Below are positions 1 through 8,178 of a stretch of 64,000 nt of DNA, piece after piece (the stretch's first letter is position 1; each line of letters opens with the position of its first letter). Under the pieces are notes generated by a model. That model had not been told where the DNA came from. It did no database searches and saw only the letters and a program-made list of their open reading frames with translations. The DNA comes from JAGWBJ01 sp964291465 (GTDB taxonomy: Bacteria > Chloroflexota > Dehalococcoidia > Lucifugimonadales > JAGWBF01): contig OZ219942.1 in assembly GCA_964291465.2 (NCBI GenBank), forward strand, positions 248,001-312,000, read 5' to 3'. The position numbers and the translations under genes were made by a program.

Positions 1-7
1 TGAATGC

Positions 8-36
8 GCAGGGGCGGGCCCGATGCCCGCCCCTGC
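8..36. terminator. GC-rich hairpin, putative terminator
   Basis: An 11-bp perfect inverted repeat (8-18 against 26-36) with a 7-nt loop lies about 25 nt beyond the stop of the dienelactone hydrolase gene. There is no U-tract, so it is terminator-like by position and stem strength only. Confidence 0.5.
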
Positions 37-61
37 GTGCTCCCGTCCAGTCCTCGAGAGG

Positions 62-847
62 TCAGGCCGCGGCCTTGACCGGCGCCAGGTACTTGGCGAA
101 CCAGCCCAGGGTCTTCTCCCAGGCGTCCTTGGCCGACGCCTCGTGGTAGCTGTCCCGTTCGTCGCAGAAGAAGCCGTGGCCGGCTCCCTGGTACATGTGG
201 GACTCGAAGGTCTTCCCAGCCGCCTTCATGGCGGCCTCGATCTTGCTCACGTCGTCGGGCGTGGGGTTGGCGTCCTGGTCCCCGAACAGGCCCAGCATCG
301 GGCAGCTCACCTGGGCGGTCCGCTCGAAGGGGGTCGGCCCCGTGCCCCAGATGGCCATGGTGTTGCCGCCGTAGAAGTTCACCGCCGCCGACAGCCCCTT
401 GCACGCGGCCGCCGCCAGGTAGGTGATGCGCCCCCCGGCGCAGAACCCCACGATGCCGATCTTGTCGTTGACCACCCGGGGGTGGTTGCGCAGCCAGTCG
501 ATGGTGGTCTGAATGTCCAGGATCAGCTCCTGGTCCTTCCAGCGGCCCACCGCCGCGTTCCTCTCGTCGCCGTCGGGGGCCCCGGGATATCCGAACTCGG
601 GGTTGGTGCCCCGGACCTCCTCGTTGGCGCCCACCCGGTGGAACAGGGCGGGCGCGACTGCGAAGTATCCCGCGGCGGCGAAGCGGTCGGCCACGTTCTG
701 GATGTGGTGGTTGACCCCGAACACCTCCTGGATCACTATGACCGCCGGATGCCTTCCCGGCTCGTTGGGCTGGGCGACGTAGGTCGCCATGTCGTCCAGC
801 AGGGTGCCTCCGGACTCCACTCTCTGGATCTCCCAAAAGGATGCCAT
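62..847 (-). CDS. dienelactone hydrolase family protein
   Basis: This is a 261-aa alpha/beta hydrolase of the dienelactone hydrolase (carboxymethylenebutenolidase) family, a soluble esterase that opens lactones or ester-like substrates. The nucleophile elbow GFCAGG puts the catalytic Cys at residue 136, and the remaining triad residues are probably Asp192 (LFGDQD) and His224 (GAGHGF). The ATG at 847 is preceded by AAAGGAG at good spacing. The open frame continues 27 codons upstream, but that extension has no ribosome binding site and is not family-like. The true substrate cannot be told from sequence. The gene stands alone, about 100 nt past the ROK kinase gene. Confidence 0.9.
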   Translation of the reverse strand: MASFWEIQRVESGGTLLDDMATYVAQPNEPGRHPAVIVIQEVFGVNHHIQNVADRFAAAGYFAVAPALFHRVGANEEVRGTNPEFGYPGAPDGDERNAAVGRWKDQELILDIQTTIDWLRNHPRVVNDKIGIVGFCAGGRITYLAAAACKGLSAAVNFYGGNTMAIWGTGPTPFERTAQVSCPMLGLFGDQDANPTPDDVSKIEAAMKAAGKTFESHMYQGAGHGFFCDERDSYHEASAKDAWEKTLGWFAKYLAPVKAAA

Positions 848-946
848 CCGATTCTCCTTTCGCGGTAGTTTAGGTTTCCTGACCCCTTGGTTTGGAGGGA
901 TTTTAGCAGAACGACCCCTGCTATTCAACCTGACAGGACTCTGCCG

Positions 947-1933
947 CTAGAGGAGCCTGCCCGCCGCCCGCCAGGCCAGGGCGGCCGCGCCCAGCAGGCC
1001 CACGTCGTCCCCCAGGGGGCTCACCTCCAGCCTGTAGCCCAACCGGTGGACGTGGGGCATGGTGTGGCCGCGGACGTAGTCCTCCACGTCGGGACGCAGG
1101 TACTCCCAGTTCTGGGTGACGGCGCCCCCCAGGACTATGACGTCGGGGTCCAGAACGTGGAGGACGTTGACCAGTCCGGCCCCAAGGGCCCGGGAGACTC
1201 CCTGCAGGATATCCTCCGCCAGCGGGTCGCCCCGCCCGGCCGCGTCGAACACCATGGCCGCGGTCGCACGGTCCGGGTCGCCGCCGGCGGCCTCGGCAAC
1301 GAGGGACCGGGGCGCTTCCGGCAGGCGCTCCCGGGCAATGCGCGCGATGCCCGAGCCCGAGGCCATCTCCTCCAGGCAGCCCGAGCCGCCGCACTTGCAC
1401 CGCACGCCGTTCCAGTCGATGGTCATGTGCCCGACCTCGCCGGCCATTCCGTGTGCCCCCCACAGGGGCTGTCCCGCAACGACGATGCCCGCGCCTATGC
1501 CCGTGCTGACGGTTATGTACACCAGCATCTCCGCCCCCGCGCCCGCGCCGTAGACGTACTCGCCCAGCGCGGCCAGTGTCGCGTCGTTGCCGGTGACGAC
1601 GGGCCACCGTAGCCTGCCGCCCCACAGGGCCTTGAAAGACACCCCGTCCAGGTCGGGGATGTTGGGCGGCCTGTACATGGTCCCGGTCTCAGGGTCCACG
1701 GGCCCGGCAAGGCCCAGGCCGACGCCCGCCACCGGCATCCCTACCGCGCGGGAGATGCCCTCGTCCAGGGCCGCCTCCACGTTGCGGAGGACGGCCTCCT
1801 TGCCCTCCCGGGAGCCCGTCGGCCGGCGCTCACGCCACACCACCCGGCCCGCCAGGTCCACGATGGCCACCCTGACCCAGCTGCCGCCCAGGTCCATGGC
1901 GATGACCACCTCGCCCTCCCCAGCCCTAGCCAT
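947..1933 (-). CDS. ROK family sugar kinase (glucokinase-like)
   Basis: A 328-aa ROK family protein, most likely a cytoplasmic glucokinase or N-acetylhexosamine kinase. The N-terminal phosphate-binding loop reads AMDLGGSW (residues 12-19), the catalytic Asp is in GNDATLAALGE (Asp117), and the zinc site is His169 plus the C-x-C-GGSG-C cluster at 179-186. There is no N-terminal helix-turn-helix, so it is an enzyme rather than a ROK repressor. Its ATG overlaps the stop of the upstream TlpA gene by 8 nt, which suggests translational coupling, although the functional link to thiol redox is not obvious. The exact sugar is undetermined. Confidence 0.88.
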   Translation of the reverse strand: MARAGEGEVVIAMDLGGSWVRVAIVDLAGRVVWRERRPTGSREGKEAVLRNVEAALDEGISRAVGMPVAGVGLGLAGPVDPETGTMYRPPNIPDLDGVSFKALWGGRLRWPVVTGNDATLAALGEYVYGAGAGAEMLVYITVSTGIGAGIVVAGQPLWGAHGMAGEVGHMTIDWNGVRCKCGGSGCLEEMASGSGIARIARERLPEAPRSLVAEAAGGDPDRATAAMVFDAAGRGDPLAEDILQGVSRALGAGLVNVLHVLDPDVIVLGGAVTQNWEYLRPDVEDYVRGHTMPHVHRLGYRLEVSPLGDDVGLLGAAALAWRAAGRLL

Positions 1934-2621
1934 CGCTCATCTCCGCCCCCGACCCCGGCCGGGCGCCGGCGGCCAGCAGCTCGTCCAGGACCTCTCTCAG
2001 TGATCCGGCGTCCATCGGTCCCACGAAGGAGCGCACCAGCTTTCCTTCCCGGTCTATGAAGAACTTCTCGGGGATCCCGGCCACTCCGTAGTCGATGGCG
2101 ATCTCTCCCTTGCTGTCCAGCGCGTTGTGGTAGGGGACGTCGAACTCCCGCACGTGGTCCCCGACGGCCCCCGGGTCGTCCCAGATGGCCATGCCGATGA
2201 ACTCCACGTCCCGGTCCCGGTACTCCCGGTATACCTGGGACAGGCCGGGGGCTTCCGCGCGGCAGGGGGGGCACCAGGAGGACCAGAAGTCCAGCATCAC
2301 CACCTTGCCCCGGAGGCCCTGAAGACTTACCTGGTCGCCTCCCAGGGTCGTCACCTGGAACTCCCAGGCGGCCTTCTGGTCCACCTCGACCTCACCGAAG
2401 CGGCTGTTGATGCCGAACCCCCCGGGATTGCCTCCCGATCCGACGACCACCCATCCCAGGAGGGCGAAGAGGGCGGCCAGCGGCAAGGCCGATGCGACCA
2501 GTATCAGGTTCCTCTTGCGCGTGTCGCCGGCGACACCTCCGTCCGCCGAGGCGGCTGCCCTATCTGTTGCCTTGCTCAAGGGCCCTCTACGCCTCCCCAC
2601 GCCCGGGGGCATCGGAGCCAA
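1926..2621 (-). CDS. TlpA/ResA-like membrane-anchored thioredoxin
   Basis: A 231-aa protein with one N-terminal membrane helix (about residues 38-60) and an extracytoplasmic thioredoxin fold. The active site is WCPPC, with Cys117 and Cys120. Proteins of this type (ResA, CcmG/DsbE, TlpA) reduce apocytochrome c haem-binding cysteines, which fits the upstream CcmF/CcmH genes. The start is uncertain: the ATG at 2621 overlaps the upstream gene by 35 nt, while a TTG at 2578 follows a GGAGG-like site and would remove 14 residues without touching the membrane helix. Confidence 0.88.
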   Translation of the reverse strand: MAPMPPGVGRRRGPLSKATDRAAASADGGVAGDTRKRNLILVASALPLAALFALLGWVVVGSGGNPGGFGINSRFGEVEVDQKAAWEFQVTTLGGDQVSLQGLRGKVVMLDFWSSWCPPCRAEAPGLSQVYREYRDRDVEFIGMAIWDDPGAVGDHVREFDVPYHNALDSKGEIAIDYGVAGIPEKFFIDREGKLVRSFVGPMDAGSLREVLDELLAAGARPGSGAEMSDG

Positions 2622-3834
2622 GCCTCAGCCTGACCAGCTCGGCCATCAGCTCCCCCCGGCGGGCCCGGTACTCATCCTCGGGGATGTCGTCCCTCTGACG
2701 GGAGTCGTCCAGGGACGCCATCTCCCGCAACAGGGCCATGGCCGCCGGGTGTCCCTCCGCATCCCCACCTACCTCCGGGCCGGCGCCGCCCGACATCGCC
2801 GGGACCTGGGCCGGGCCCCGCCTCACGGCGTACACCAGCAGCACGGCCATGATCAGCCCGACGGCCGAGGGTATGGCCACCCTCCAGCTGCCCGTGCTCG
2901 CCAGCCCGTCACCGATACGGTCGAGCCACGACGGGACAGGCAGGTCCGAGATGGTCACACTCAGCCGGGCGCCGGGCTCCAGGCCACCTGTCCCCGACAC
3001 GGTGTAAGACCGGCCGTCCACCTCCGCCGTCTCGATGGGCACAAGGACGCCCGACTCCACCACGGTCCCGGTCTCGGTCTCGATCAACAGACGGAAGGCA
3101 TCGGCCCCCAGCGGGAAGGTGCGGGAGAACTCGACCCGGTTGCCCTGATAGGGGAGGCGATAGGTGTAGGCCACCTGGGCGGCCCCGGGAGGGAGGGGCG
3201 ATGTGAGGGCGAACCCGGAACCGACGTTGATTATCCCGCCCCCCGCCAGGTCCGACGACACGTCCAGCTCCGAGGCCTCCGGGGGCATGGAGAACCGGAG
3301 GAACTTCATGGCGGCGGGCTGCTCCAGGTCCGGCACGAAGGTGCGGTCTCCCTCGTTCACCACCTCCACGATCTCGAAGGCGGCCAGAGACTCCTCGTCG
3401 TCGTCAGAGGCCCTTATCAGGAGGACGTCCCCCGTCACATGGACATCCTCCAGGCTGTCGGTGGGCTCATAGACCAGGAGCTCCGCGGACCCGGACGAAG
3501 GGCCCGGGTCCAGGCCGCCCGAGTACATGACCCCTTCGTAGTTGACGGTCAGCCTGCCGGTGGAGCCCTCCTCCAGGGACACCCCGTCGAAACGAAACTC
3601 GCCGCCCAGCTGGGTCGTTGAGGACTCAGTGTCAACGGAGCCGTCGACACCCAGGATGACCAGCAGCACATCCAGACCGGCAGGGGCCTCGCCGCCGGCG
3701 GTGCCGTTCACCACCCGCCCGGCAATGGCGCCATCTTCCTCTCCCGCCGCGGGCGACGCCCACAGGACAGCGGCCAGGGCCGCGGCCGCCGCGGTACCCA
3801 AGAGGGACCACCCTCTACCGCCGCGGGCCGTCAT
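2587..3834 (-). CDS. secreted/membrane protein of the cytochrome c maturation cluster, unknown function
   Basis: A 415-aa protein with a cleavable-looking signal peptide (to about residue 31, ending ASPAAGEE). It has a beta-rich extracytoplasmic region that begins like a carboxypeptidase-regulatory domain (GAIAGRVVNGTAGG), a membrane helix near residues 324-344 (PSAVGLIMAVLLVYAVRRG), and a cytoplasmic charged tail. No catalytic motif is recognised. The gene overlaps the upstream CcmI-like gene by 20 nt and the downstream TlpA gene by up to 35 nt, so it belongs to the same transcription unit and probably serves cytochrome assembly. The role is inferred from context only. Confidence 0.75.
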   Translation of the reverse strand: MTARGGRGWSLLGTAAAAALAAVLWASPAAGEEDGAIAGRVVNGTAGGEAPAGLDVLLVILGVDGSVDTESSTTQLGGEFRFDGVSLEEGSTGRLTVNYEGVMYSGGLDPGPSSGSAELLVYEPTDSLEDVHVTGDVLLIRASDDDEESLAAFEIVEVVNEGDRTFVPDLEQPAAMKFLRFSMPPEASELDVSSDLAGGGIINVGSGFALTSPLPPGAAQVAYTYRLPYQGNRVEFSRTFPLGADAFRLLIETETGTVVESGVLVPIETAEVDGRSYTVSGTGGLEPGARLSVTISDLPVPSWLDRIGDGLASTGSWRVAIPSAVGLIMAVLLVYAVRRGPAQVPAMSGGAGPEVGGDAEGHPAAMALLREMASLDDSRQRDDIPEDEYRARRGELMAELVRLRLGSDAPGRGEA

Positions 3835-4267
3835 GCTCCTCGGCGGGGCACTCTCCGGACTCCTGGGAAACCGAATGCTCGACCGCGCCCTCCTCCACCG
3901 GCGTTACAGGCCTAGGGCGCCCCGGCGGCCCGGCTTCCCGAAGGGCGCCGACCTCCATCTCTACGAGACGCTCCGCCTCCAGCTCCGCCAGCTCCTGCTC
4001 CCGGACCACGGCGGCCGCCTGGACACGGTAGGCGCTCAGACGCTCCCTGTAGTCGGCCTCCTCGACGCCCCCGATCTCGTACTCGAGCTGCAGGCTCCGG
4101 ATGGACTCGTATATCTCCTCCCGCCGAAGCCGCCACGCCACGGGGCCCGCACCGTCGCCAGGACCGCTCCGGGAGGGACCGCCGGCCCCGAAACGCCCCT
4201 TGACAAAGGGATACAGGACGACCCCCACGACCAGCAGCGCCAGCAAGGCGCCGATCAGGACCGGCAT
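3815..4267 (-). CDS. CcmI-like membrane protein
   Basis: A 150-aa protein with one N-terminal membrane helix (residues 2-23) followed by a charged helical segment that contains YESIRSLQLEYEIGGVEEADY. That pattern resembles the cytoplasmic coil of CcmI (CycH) proteins, which help present apocytochrome c to the CcmF/H haem lyase. No TPR region is present, so it is a short version. It follows ccmF after about 125 nt and overlaps the next gene by 20 nt. The assignment rests on the short helical pattern and on location. Confidence 0.65.
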   Translation of the reverse strand: MPVLIGALLALLVVGVVLYPFVKGRFGAGGPSRSGPGDGAGPVAWRLRREEIYESIRSLQLEYEIGGVEEADYRERLSAYRVQAAAVVREQELAELEAERLVEMEVGALREAGPPGRPRPVTPVEEGAVEHSVSQESGECPAEEHDGPRR

Positions 4268-4290
4268 CGGCGGAACGACCCCCTGACACG

Positions 4291-4326
4291 GGGCCCGCCC
4301 GGTCCCATCACGACACGGGCGGGCCC
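4291..4326. terminator. GC-rich hairpin between ccmF and the CcmI-like gene
   Basis: An 11-bp perfect inverted repeat (4291-4301 against 4316-4326) with a 14-nt loop. It lies about 70 nt past the ccmF stop and upstream of the next gene on the same strand, so it may act as an attenuating or partial terminator. No U-tract follows. Confidence 0.4.
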
Positions 4327-4335
4327 TCTGATAGC

Positions 4336-4341
4336 ATTATA
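4336..4341 (-). promoter_or_regulatory. possible -10 element upstream of the CcmI-like gene
   Basis: The minus strand reads a perfect TATAAT here, about 70 nt upstream of the ATG at 4267 and just ahead of the hairpin. No convincing -35 lies 16-18 nt further upstream, so this is a weak internal promoter candidate. Confidence 0.3.
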
Positions 4342-4393
4342 CCGCGCATTGCGCCCCAACGGGCGCGGACAGGCTGAAGGCTGGAGACAGGCC

Positions 4394-6412
4394 CTAGCCG
4401 TCGCCGGACTGGCCGCGGAGGGGTCTCTCCGGGGGAAGCCCAACTGGGGCCGATAGTCTCTCGGCCACCGGCGCAGCCTCCGGGGCCCGCCGGGGCCACA
4501 GGGAGATAACCGTCCCCAACATGAACACCGGGCCGGCGACCCAAATCCACCAGACTAGGGGATTGACCAGCACCCGGAGACCCGCCCTGCCGTCCTCCAG
4601 GGTCTCGCTGGGGACGACGTACAGGTCTTCCACGGGAGTCGAGCGTATCCCCGCCCTGGTGGAGGCCATACTGAAGGCGGGATAGAAGTCCCGTTGCGCC
4701 GTGAGGGTCTGGAGGAAAGAGCCGTCGCGGTAGGCGTTGATGGTGCTGACCGACTGCAGCCTGTCCACCCTCTGGGTGAGGTCGGTGCCGACGTACTCCA
4801 GCTCGTAACCGCCGACCTCGACCCGCTCACCGGGGGCCAGGATCACGTCCCGCTGCACGTCGTAGAAGGACGAGCCCACGATGCCAAGGGCCAGCATCAC
4901 CACCGCCAGGTGGACGACGTAGCCACCGTACCGGGGCCGGTTGGCGGCGATCAGCTTTAGGAATCCCACGGGGTAGCTGTCCCCCTGGCGGCCCCGGGAC
5001 CGGACTCCCCGGGCCCATTCCAAGAGGATCCCCCCCGTCACCATGGCGCATATCCCCAGGGCCGCCATGGGGTACGGCTTGCGGACTCCCAGCACGGCCA
5101 CCAGGACGACCACTGCTACGCCTATCAGCAGCGGGCCCGCGAGGACCCCTCTCAGCGTCCTGAGGCCGGCACGGCGCCAGGGCACCAGGGGCCCGACCCC
5201 CATGAAGAATATCAGCGCCAACATCAGGGGGCCGTTGACCTGATTGTAGAAGGGCTGACCCATCGAGACGGTCTCGCCCTTGAACACCTCGGAGATCAGG
5301 GGGAACACCACGCCCCAGAGGGTCACGAAGGCGATGGCCAGCAGCAGCAGGTTGTTGACCAGGAAGGCCGCCTCCCTGGAGAGGCTGGACTCCAGGTTCT
5401 GGGCGCTCTTCAGGCTCGTGTAGCGGGAGAAGAATATGCCGAAGGGCACGGCTACGCCGATGCCGGTGAACATCAGGAATACCCAGCCCAGGGTGGATGC
5501 GCCGAAGGAGTGGACCGACGGGACCGGCCCGCCGCGGTTCATGAACATGCCGTACAGGGCCAGTCCGAAGGCGAGGTTGATGAGGACGATGTTCCACATG
5601 CGAAACATGCCCCGACGCTTCTGGACCATGATGGAGTGGATGAAGGCGGTGAGTGCGATGAAGGGCATGAACCCGGCGTTCTCCACGGGGTCCCAGGCCC
5701 AGTAGCCGCCCCAACCCAGGATGGTGTAGGCCCACCAGCCGCCCAGGAGCAGGCCGGAGCCCAGCGCCGCCCAGGCGAAGATGCCCCAGGTGCGTCCCGG
5801 GTCCACCCACTCGTCCCCCGTCTTTCCAGCCACCAGTGAGCCCAGGGCGAAGGCCAAGGGAATGGACACCGACACCAGCCCGGCCATCATCACCGGCGGA
5901 TGGATGAACATGCCCGGATGGGTCAGCAGCGGGTTGATGCCCTGGCCGTCGGGGGGCACGACAGGGAGCCTGGCGAAGGGGTCGGCCATGAACATGAGCA
6001 CGGCCAGGAAGAAGGTCAGGACCAGCATCAGGACCCCGTTGGTGTAGGGCAGGGTGTCCCGCACGGACGCCGGGGCCAACCGAACGGCGAGGGCGGAGAG
6101 GCCGGCCAGGGCGAAGGCTATGTACAGCAGGGACCCCTCGTTGCCCGCGTAGAAGGCCACCCAGGTGTAGACGCGGTCCATGGCCATGTTGCTGTTTCCC
6201 GCAACATAGGCGACCTCGAAGTCGTTGGAGAGGAACGCCCCGACGAGGCTGGCCACCGACACCGCCAGCACCGGCACCAGCAGGTACGTGGCGGCCCGGG
6301 AGCTCTCCACCAGGGCGGGGGCGGGCCGGAGTGCCCCCAACACCGATCCCACCGACGAGTAGGCCGCCAGGGCCAGGGCCAGGGCCAGTGATATAGAGCC
6401 CAGGTCAGCCAT
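4394..6412 (-). CDS. ccmF: CcmF-type cytochrome c haem lyase subunit
   Basis: A polytopic membrane protein of about 672 aa of the CcmF/NrfE family, which attaches haem to apocytochromes c on the outer face of the membrane. The tryptophan-rich haem-handling motif GWGGYWAWDPVENAGF is intact, conserved membrane histidines flank it (for example the LLTHPGMFIHPPVMM segment), and a large soluble loop lies in the C-terminal third, ending in a last membrane helix near WWIWVAGPVF. The ATG at 6412 overlaps the ccmH stop by 8 nt; a GTG at 6421 is an alternative start. Multihaem ActA and monohaem ActE upstream are likely clients. Confidence 0.95.
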   Translation of the reverse strand: MADLGSISLALALALAAYSSVGSVLGALRPAPALVESSRAATYLLVPVLAVSVASLVGAFLSNDFEVAYVAGNSNMAMDRVYTWVAFYAGNEGSLLYIAFALAGLSALAVRLAPASVRDTLPYTNGVLMLVLTFFLAVLMFMADPFARLPVVPPDGQGINPLLTHPGMFIHPPVMMAGLVSVSIPLAFALGSLVAGKTGDEWVDPGRTWGIFAWAALGSGLLLGGWWAYTILGWGGYWAWDPVENAGFMPFIALTAFIHSIMVQKRRGMFRMWNIVLINLAFGLALYGMFMNRGGPVPSVHSFGASTLGWVFLMFTGIGVAVPFGIFFSRYTSLKSAQNLESSLSREAAFLVNNLLLLAIAFVTLWGVVFPLISEVFKGETVSMGQPFYNQVNGPLMLALIFFMGVGPLVPWRRAGLRTLRGVLAGPLLIGVAVVVLVAVLGVRKPYPMAALGICAMVTGGILLEWARGVRSRGRQGDSYPVGFLKLIAANRPRYGGYVVHLAVVMLALGIVGSSFYDVQRDVILAPGERVEVGGYELEYVGTDLTQRVDRLQSVSTINAYRDGSFLQTLTAQRDFYPAFSMASTRAGIRSTPVEDLYVVPSETLEDGRAGLRVLVNPLVWWIWVAGPVFMLGTVISLWPRRAPEAAPVAERLSAPVGLPPERPLRGQSGDG

Positions 6413-6950
6413 TCGCCGCACCCGGACCGGCGCCCGACTCCCGCCCCCCGGGGCGGCGGGAGCCCTGGCCCCCCTCGATCTCCATGTCCACCACGGCCAA
6501 GTACTCCTCCAGGCCTTCCTCCGGGCCCGACTCGGCCCGGGCCAGGGGAGGCGCGCTGGTCCGCATGGCCCTCACCACCAGCGCCACGACCGCCACGCCG
6601 ATCAGGAGGCTCACGATGGGCACGATCCACGCTACGAGGTTGAAGCCCTCCTTGGGCGGGGCCGCCAGCACGCTCTCCCCGTACCGGTCCGCGAAGAACT
6701 GGAGCACCTCGTCCCTGGTCATCCCCTCCGCCAGCTTCTCACGCACCACGGCCCGCATCTGCCTGGCCAGCTCCACCTGGGCCTGGTCGATGGTCTCGCC
6801 GGGGCACACGGGGCAGATGAGGGTGCGGTCGATGGACTGGGCCTGCTCTTCCAGGCTGGGCGGGGAGTCGGAGGCGCAGGCGGCGAGCACCGCTGGAAGG
6901 GCGGCGGCAAGCAGGACGACTACCGGGAGACGGGCCCTGGAGCTAGACAT
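6405..6950 (-). CDS. ccmH: CcmH/CycL cytochrome c maturation thiol protein
   Basis: A 181-aa protein of the CcmH/CycL family. It has a signal or lipoprotein-like N-terminus (ALPAVLAACASD), the conserved redox motif LICPVCPGETIDQA (Cys46-Pro-Val-Cys49), and a helical region FFADRYGESVLAAPP typical of the family. A membrane helix follows at about residues 105-128, with a short cytoplasmic tail. CcmH keeps the CxxCH cysteines of apocytochrome reduced for the haem lyase. It is directly coupled to ccmF by overlap. There is no CcmA, B, C or E in this window. Confidence 0.93.
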   Translation of the reverse strand: MSSSRARLPVVVLLAAALPAVLAACASDSPPSLEEQAQSIDRTLICPVCPGETIDQAQVELARQMRAVVREKLAEGMTRDEVLQFFADRYGESVLAAPPKEGFNLVAWIVPIVSLLIGVAVVALVVRAMRTSAPPLARAESGPEEGLEEYLAVVDMEIEGGQGSRRPGGRESGAGPGAANG

Positions 6951-7035
6951 CAGCGTACGGGAAATTGGAGAGAATCAATACCACCGCAGCTCCAGCATAA
7001 CCCACCTACGGACGGCGAAGATGCTAACTCTGACC

Positions 7036-7596
7036 CTATTGCTGCAAGGTGCGGATGTAGTTGACCAGCAGCCACCGCTCTTCCACCGTGAGAAGCTTGT
7101 CGAAGGCGGGCATGACAGTGACCCCGCTGGTGATCCAGCCGAATATGGTCACGTCGGCGAGGTCCACCACCTCTTGGGCGGTCAGGTCGGGAGTGATGGT
7201 GTAGGGCTGGGCTTCGGTGCCGTAGCCGTAGCTCTCCCTCATGATCCGCAGTACGGGGCCCTGCAGGGCCGGGTCCTCTCCGTTGCCCGTGACCCCGTGG
7301 CAGAAGGCGCAGTTGGCGGCGTAGAGCCTGGCGCCCTCTTCGATCCCCTGTCCCGGGACCGGATTCTCGGTGGTGGCCAGCTCCCTGCCGGTGATGGGCA
7401 CGGCCCCGTCGGGCACCGAGACGCGGGGCGGCTCGTGTACCTGGTACGACTGCTGGTAGTGCATCTCGTAGAAGAAGTCCAACGGGTACGTCCCGTTGGC
7501 GCACCCAGCCAGGAGCGCAGCCACCAGGACAAGGGCGCCCACAAGCAGGGGGCGCTTGACCGCCGCCAGAGGGGCTATGTGCTGCCGGTCTCTCAA
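7036..7596 (-). CDS. actE: alternative complex III monohaem cytochrome c lipoprotein (ActE)
   Basis: A cytochrome c of about 186 aa. Its lipoprotein signal ends in the lipobox LLAGC, and one haem site, CAFCH, lies in a class I cytochrome c fold with a Met ligand candidate in TVMPAFDKL and the closing motif LVNYIRTLQQ. I place the start at a TTG (7596) whose TTGA overlaps the TGA of actD and which follows GGAG. The longer frame starting at 7677 lies wholly over actD. ActE is thought to pass electrons from the quinol-oxidising complex to a terminal oxidase or soluble cytochrome. No oxidase genes are in this window. Confidence 0.9.
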   Translation of the reverse strand: MRDRQHIAPLAAVKRPLLVGALVLVAALLAGCANGTYPLDFFYEMHYQQSYQVHEPPRVSVPDGAVPITGRELATTENPVPGQGIEEGARLYAANCAFCHGVTGNGEDPALQGPVLRIMRESYGYGTEAQPYTITPDLTAQEVVDLADVTIFGWITSGVTVMPAFDKLLTVEERWLLVNYIRTLQQ

Positions 7597-8108
7597 TCCG
7601 CCTCTCCGCGTTTCACTTCGACGGCCCCGGCCTGGGTCAGGGCCTGCTCCACCTCGGGCACCTGGGCCTCGTCGCACGTCACGTGGACGCCGATGAGACC
7701 CTGGGTGACCCTATCGTCATACAGCTTGGGCTTGAACCCCGGGAGCCTGGACTCGAATATGATCCCGAGCACCGTAAAGAGGATGGCCCCCAGCATGGTC
7801 CCCTCGTAGGTGACGATGGCCATGGGAGGGAGGGAGAGTATGGGCTTTCCGCCGGTAACCAGGGGGTAGGCCATCTGGGTCATCGAGGTGAGGAGTATGC
7901 CGGCGGTCATCCCGCACAGCGCCCCGACGAAGGGAAAGACGTAGAGACGGTGGTGGGTCTCCCTCTCGCCGAAGGCGCCCTCGGGGTACGGAGCGCCGGT
8001 GAGGAAGTCGTAGTCCTCGTTGGTGAGACCCACCTTCTGGAGGGCGTCGCCCGCCTCGGCGGCGTAGTTGGCGTCCTCGTACAGTCCCATTACCGCTGTC
8101 TTTGCCAT
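7593..8108 (-). CDS. actD: alternative complex III subunit ActD (DUF3341)
   Basis: A 171-aa DUF3341 protein. It has a ferredoxin-like alpha/beta N-terminus, two membrane helices (about residues 57-80 and 95-118), and a C-terminal segment HVTCDEAQVPEVEQALTQAG with the sense/regulatory look typical of ActD. In the known complexes ActD packs against ActC and has no cofactor. It sits between actC and actE and overlaps actE by 4 nt. Confidence 0.93.
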   Translation of the reverse strand: MAKTAVMGLYEDANYAAEAGDALQKVGLTNEDYDFLTGAPYPEGAFGERETHHRLYVFPFVGALCGMTAGILLTSMTQMAYPLVTGGKPILSLPPMAIVTYEGTMLGAILFTVLGIIFESRLPGFKPKLYDDRVTQGLIGVHVTCDEAQVPEVEQALTQAGAVEVKRGEAD

Positions 8109-8178
8109 TTCAACCCTCGCTAGCCTGGCCGCCGAGACGGGTGGGGTCCCCGTGTCCGGGCGGCCATAATGGCTCGAC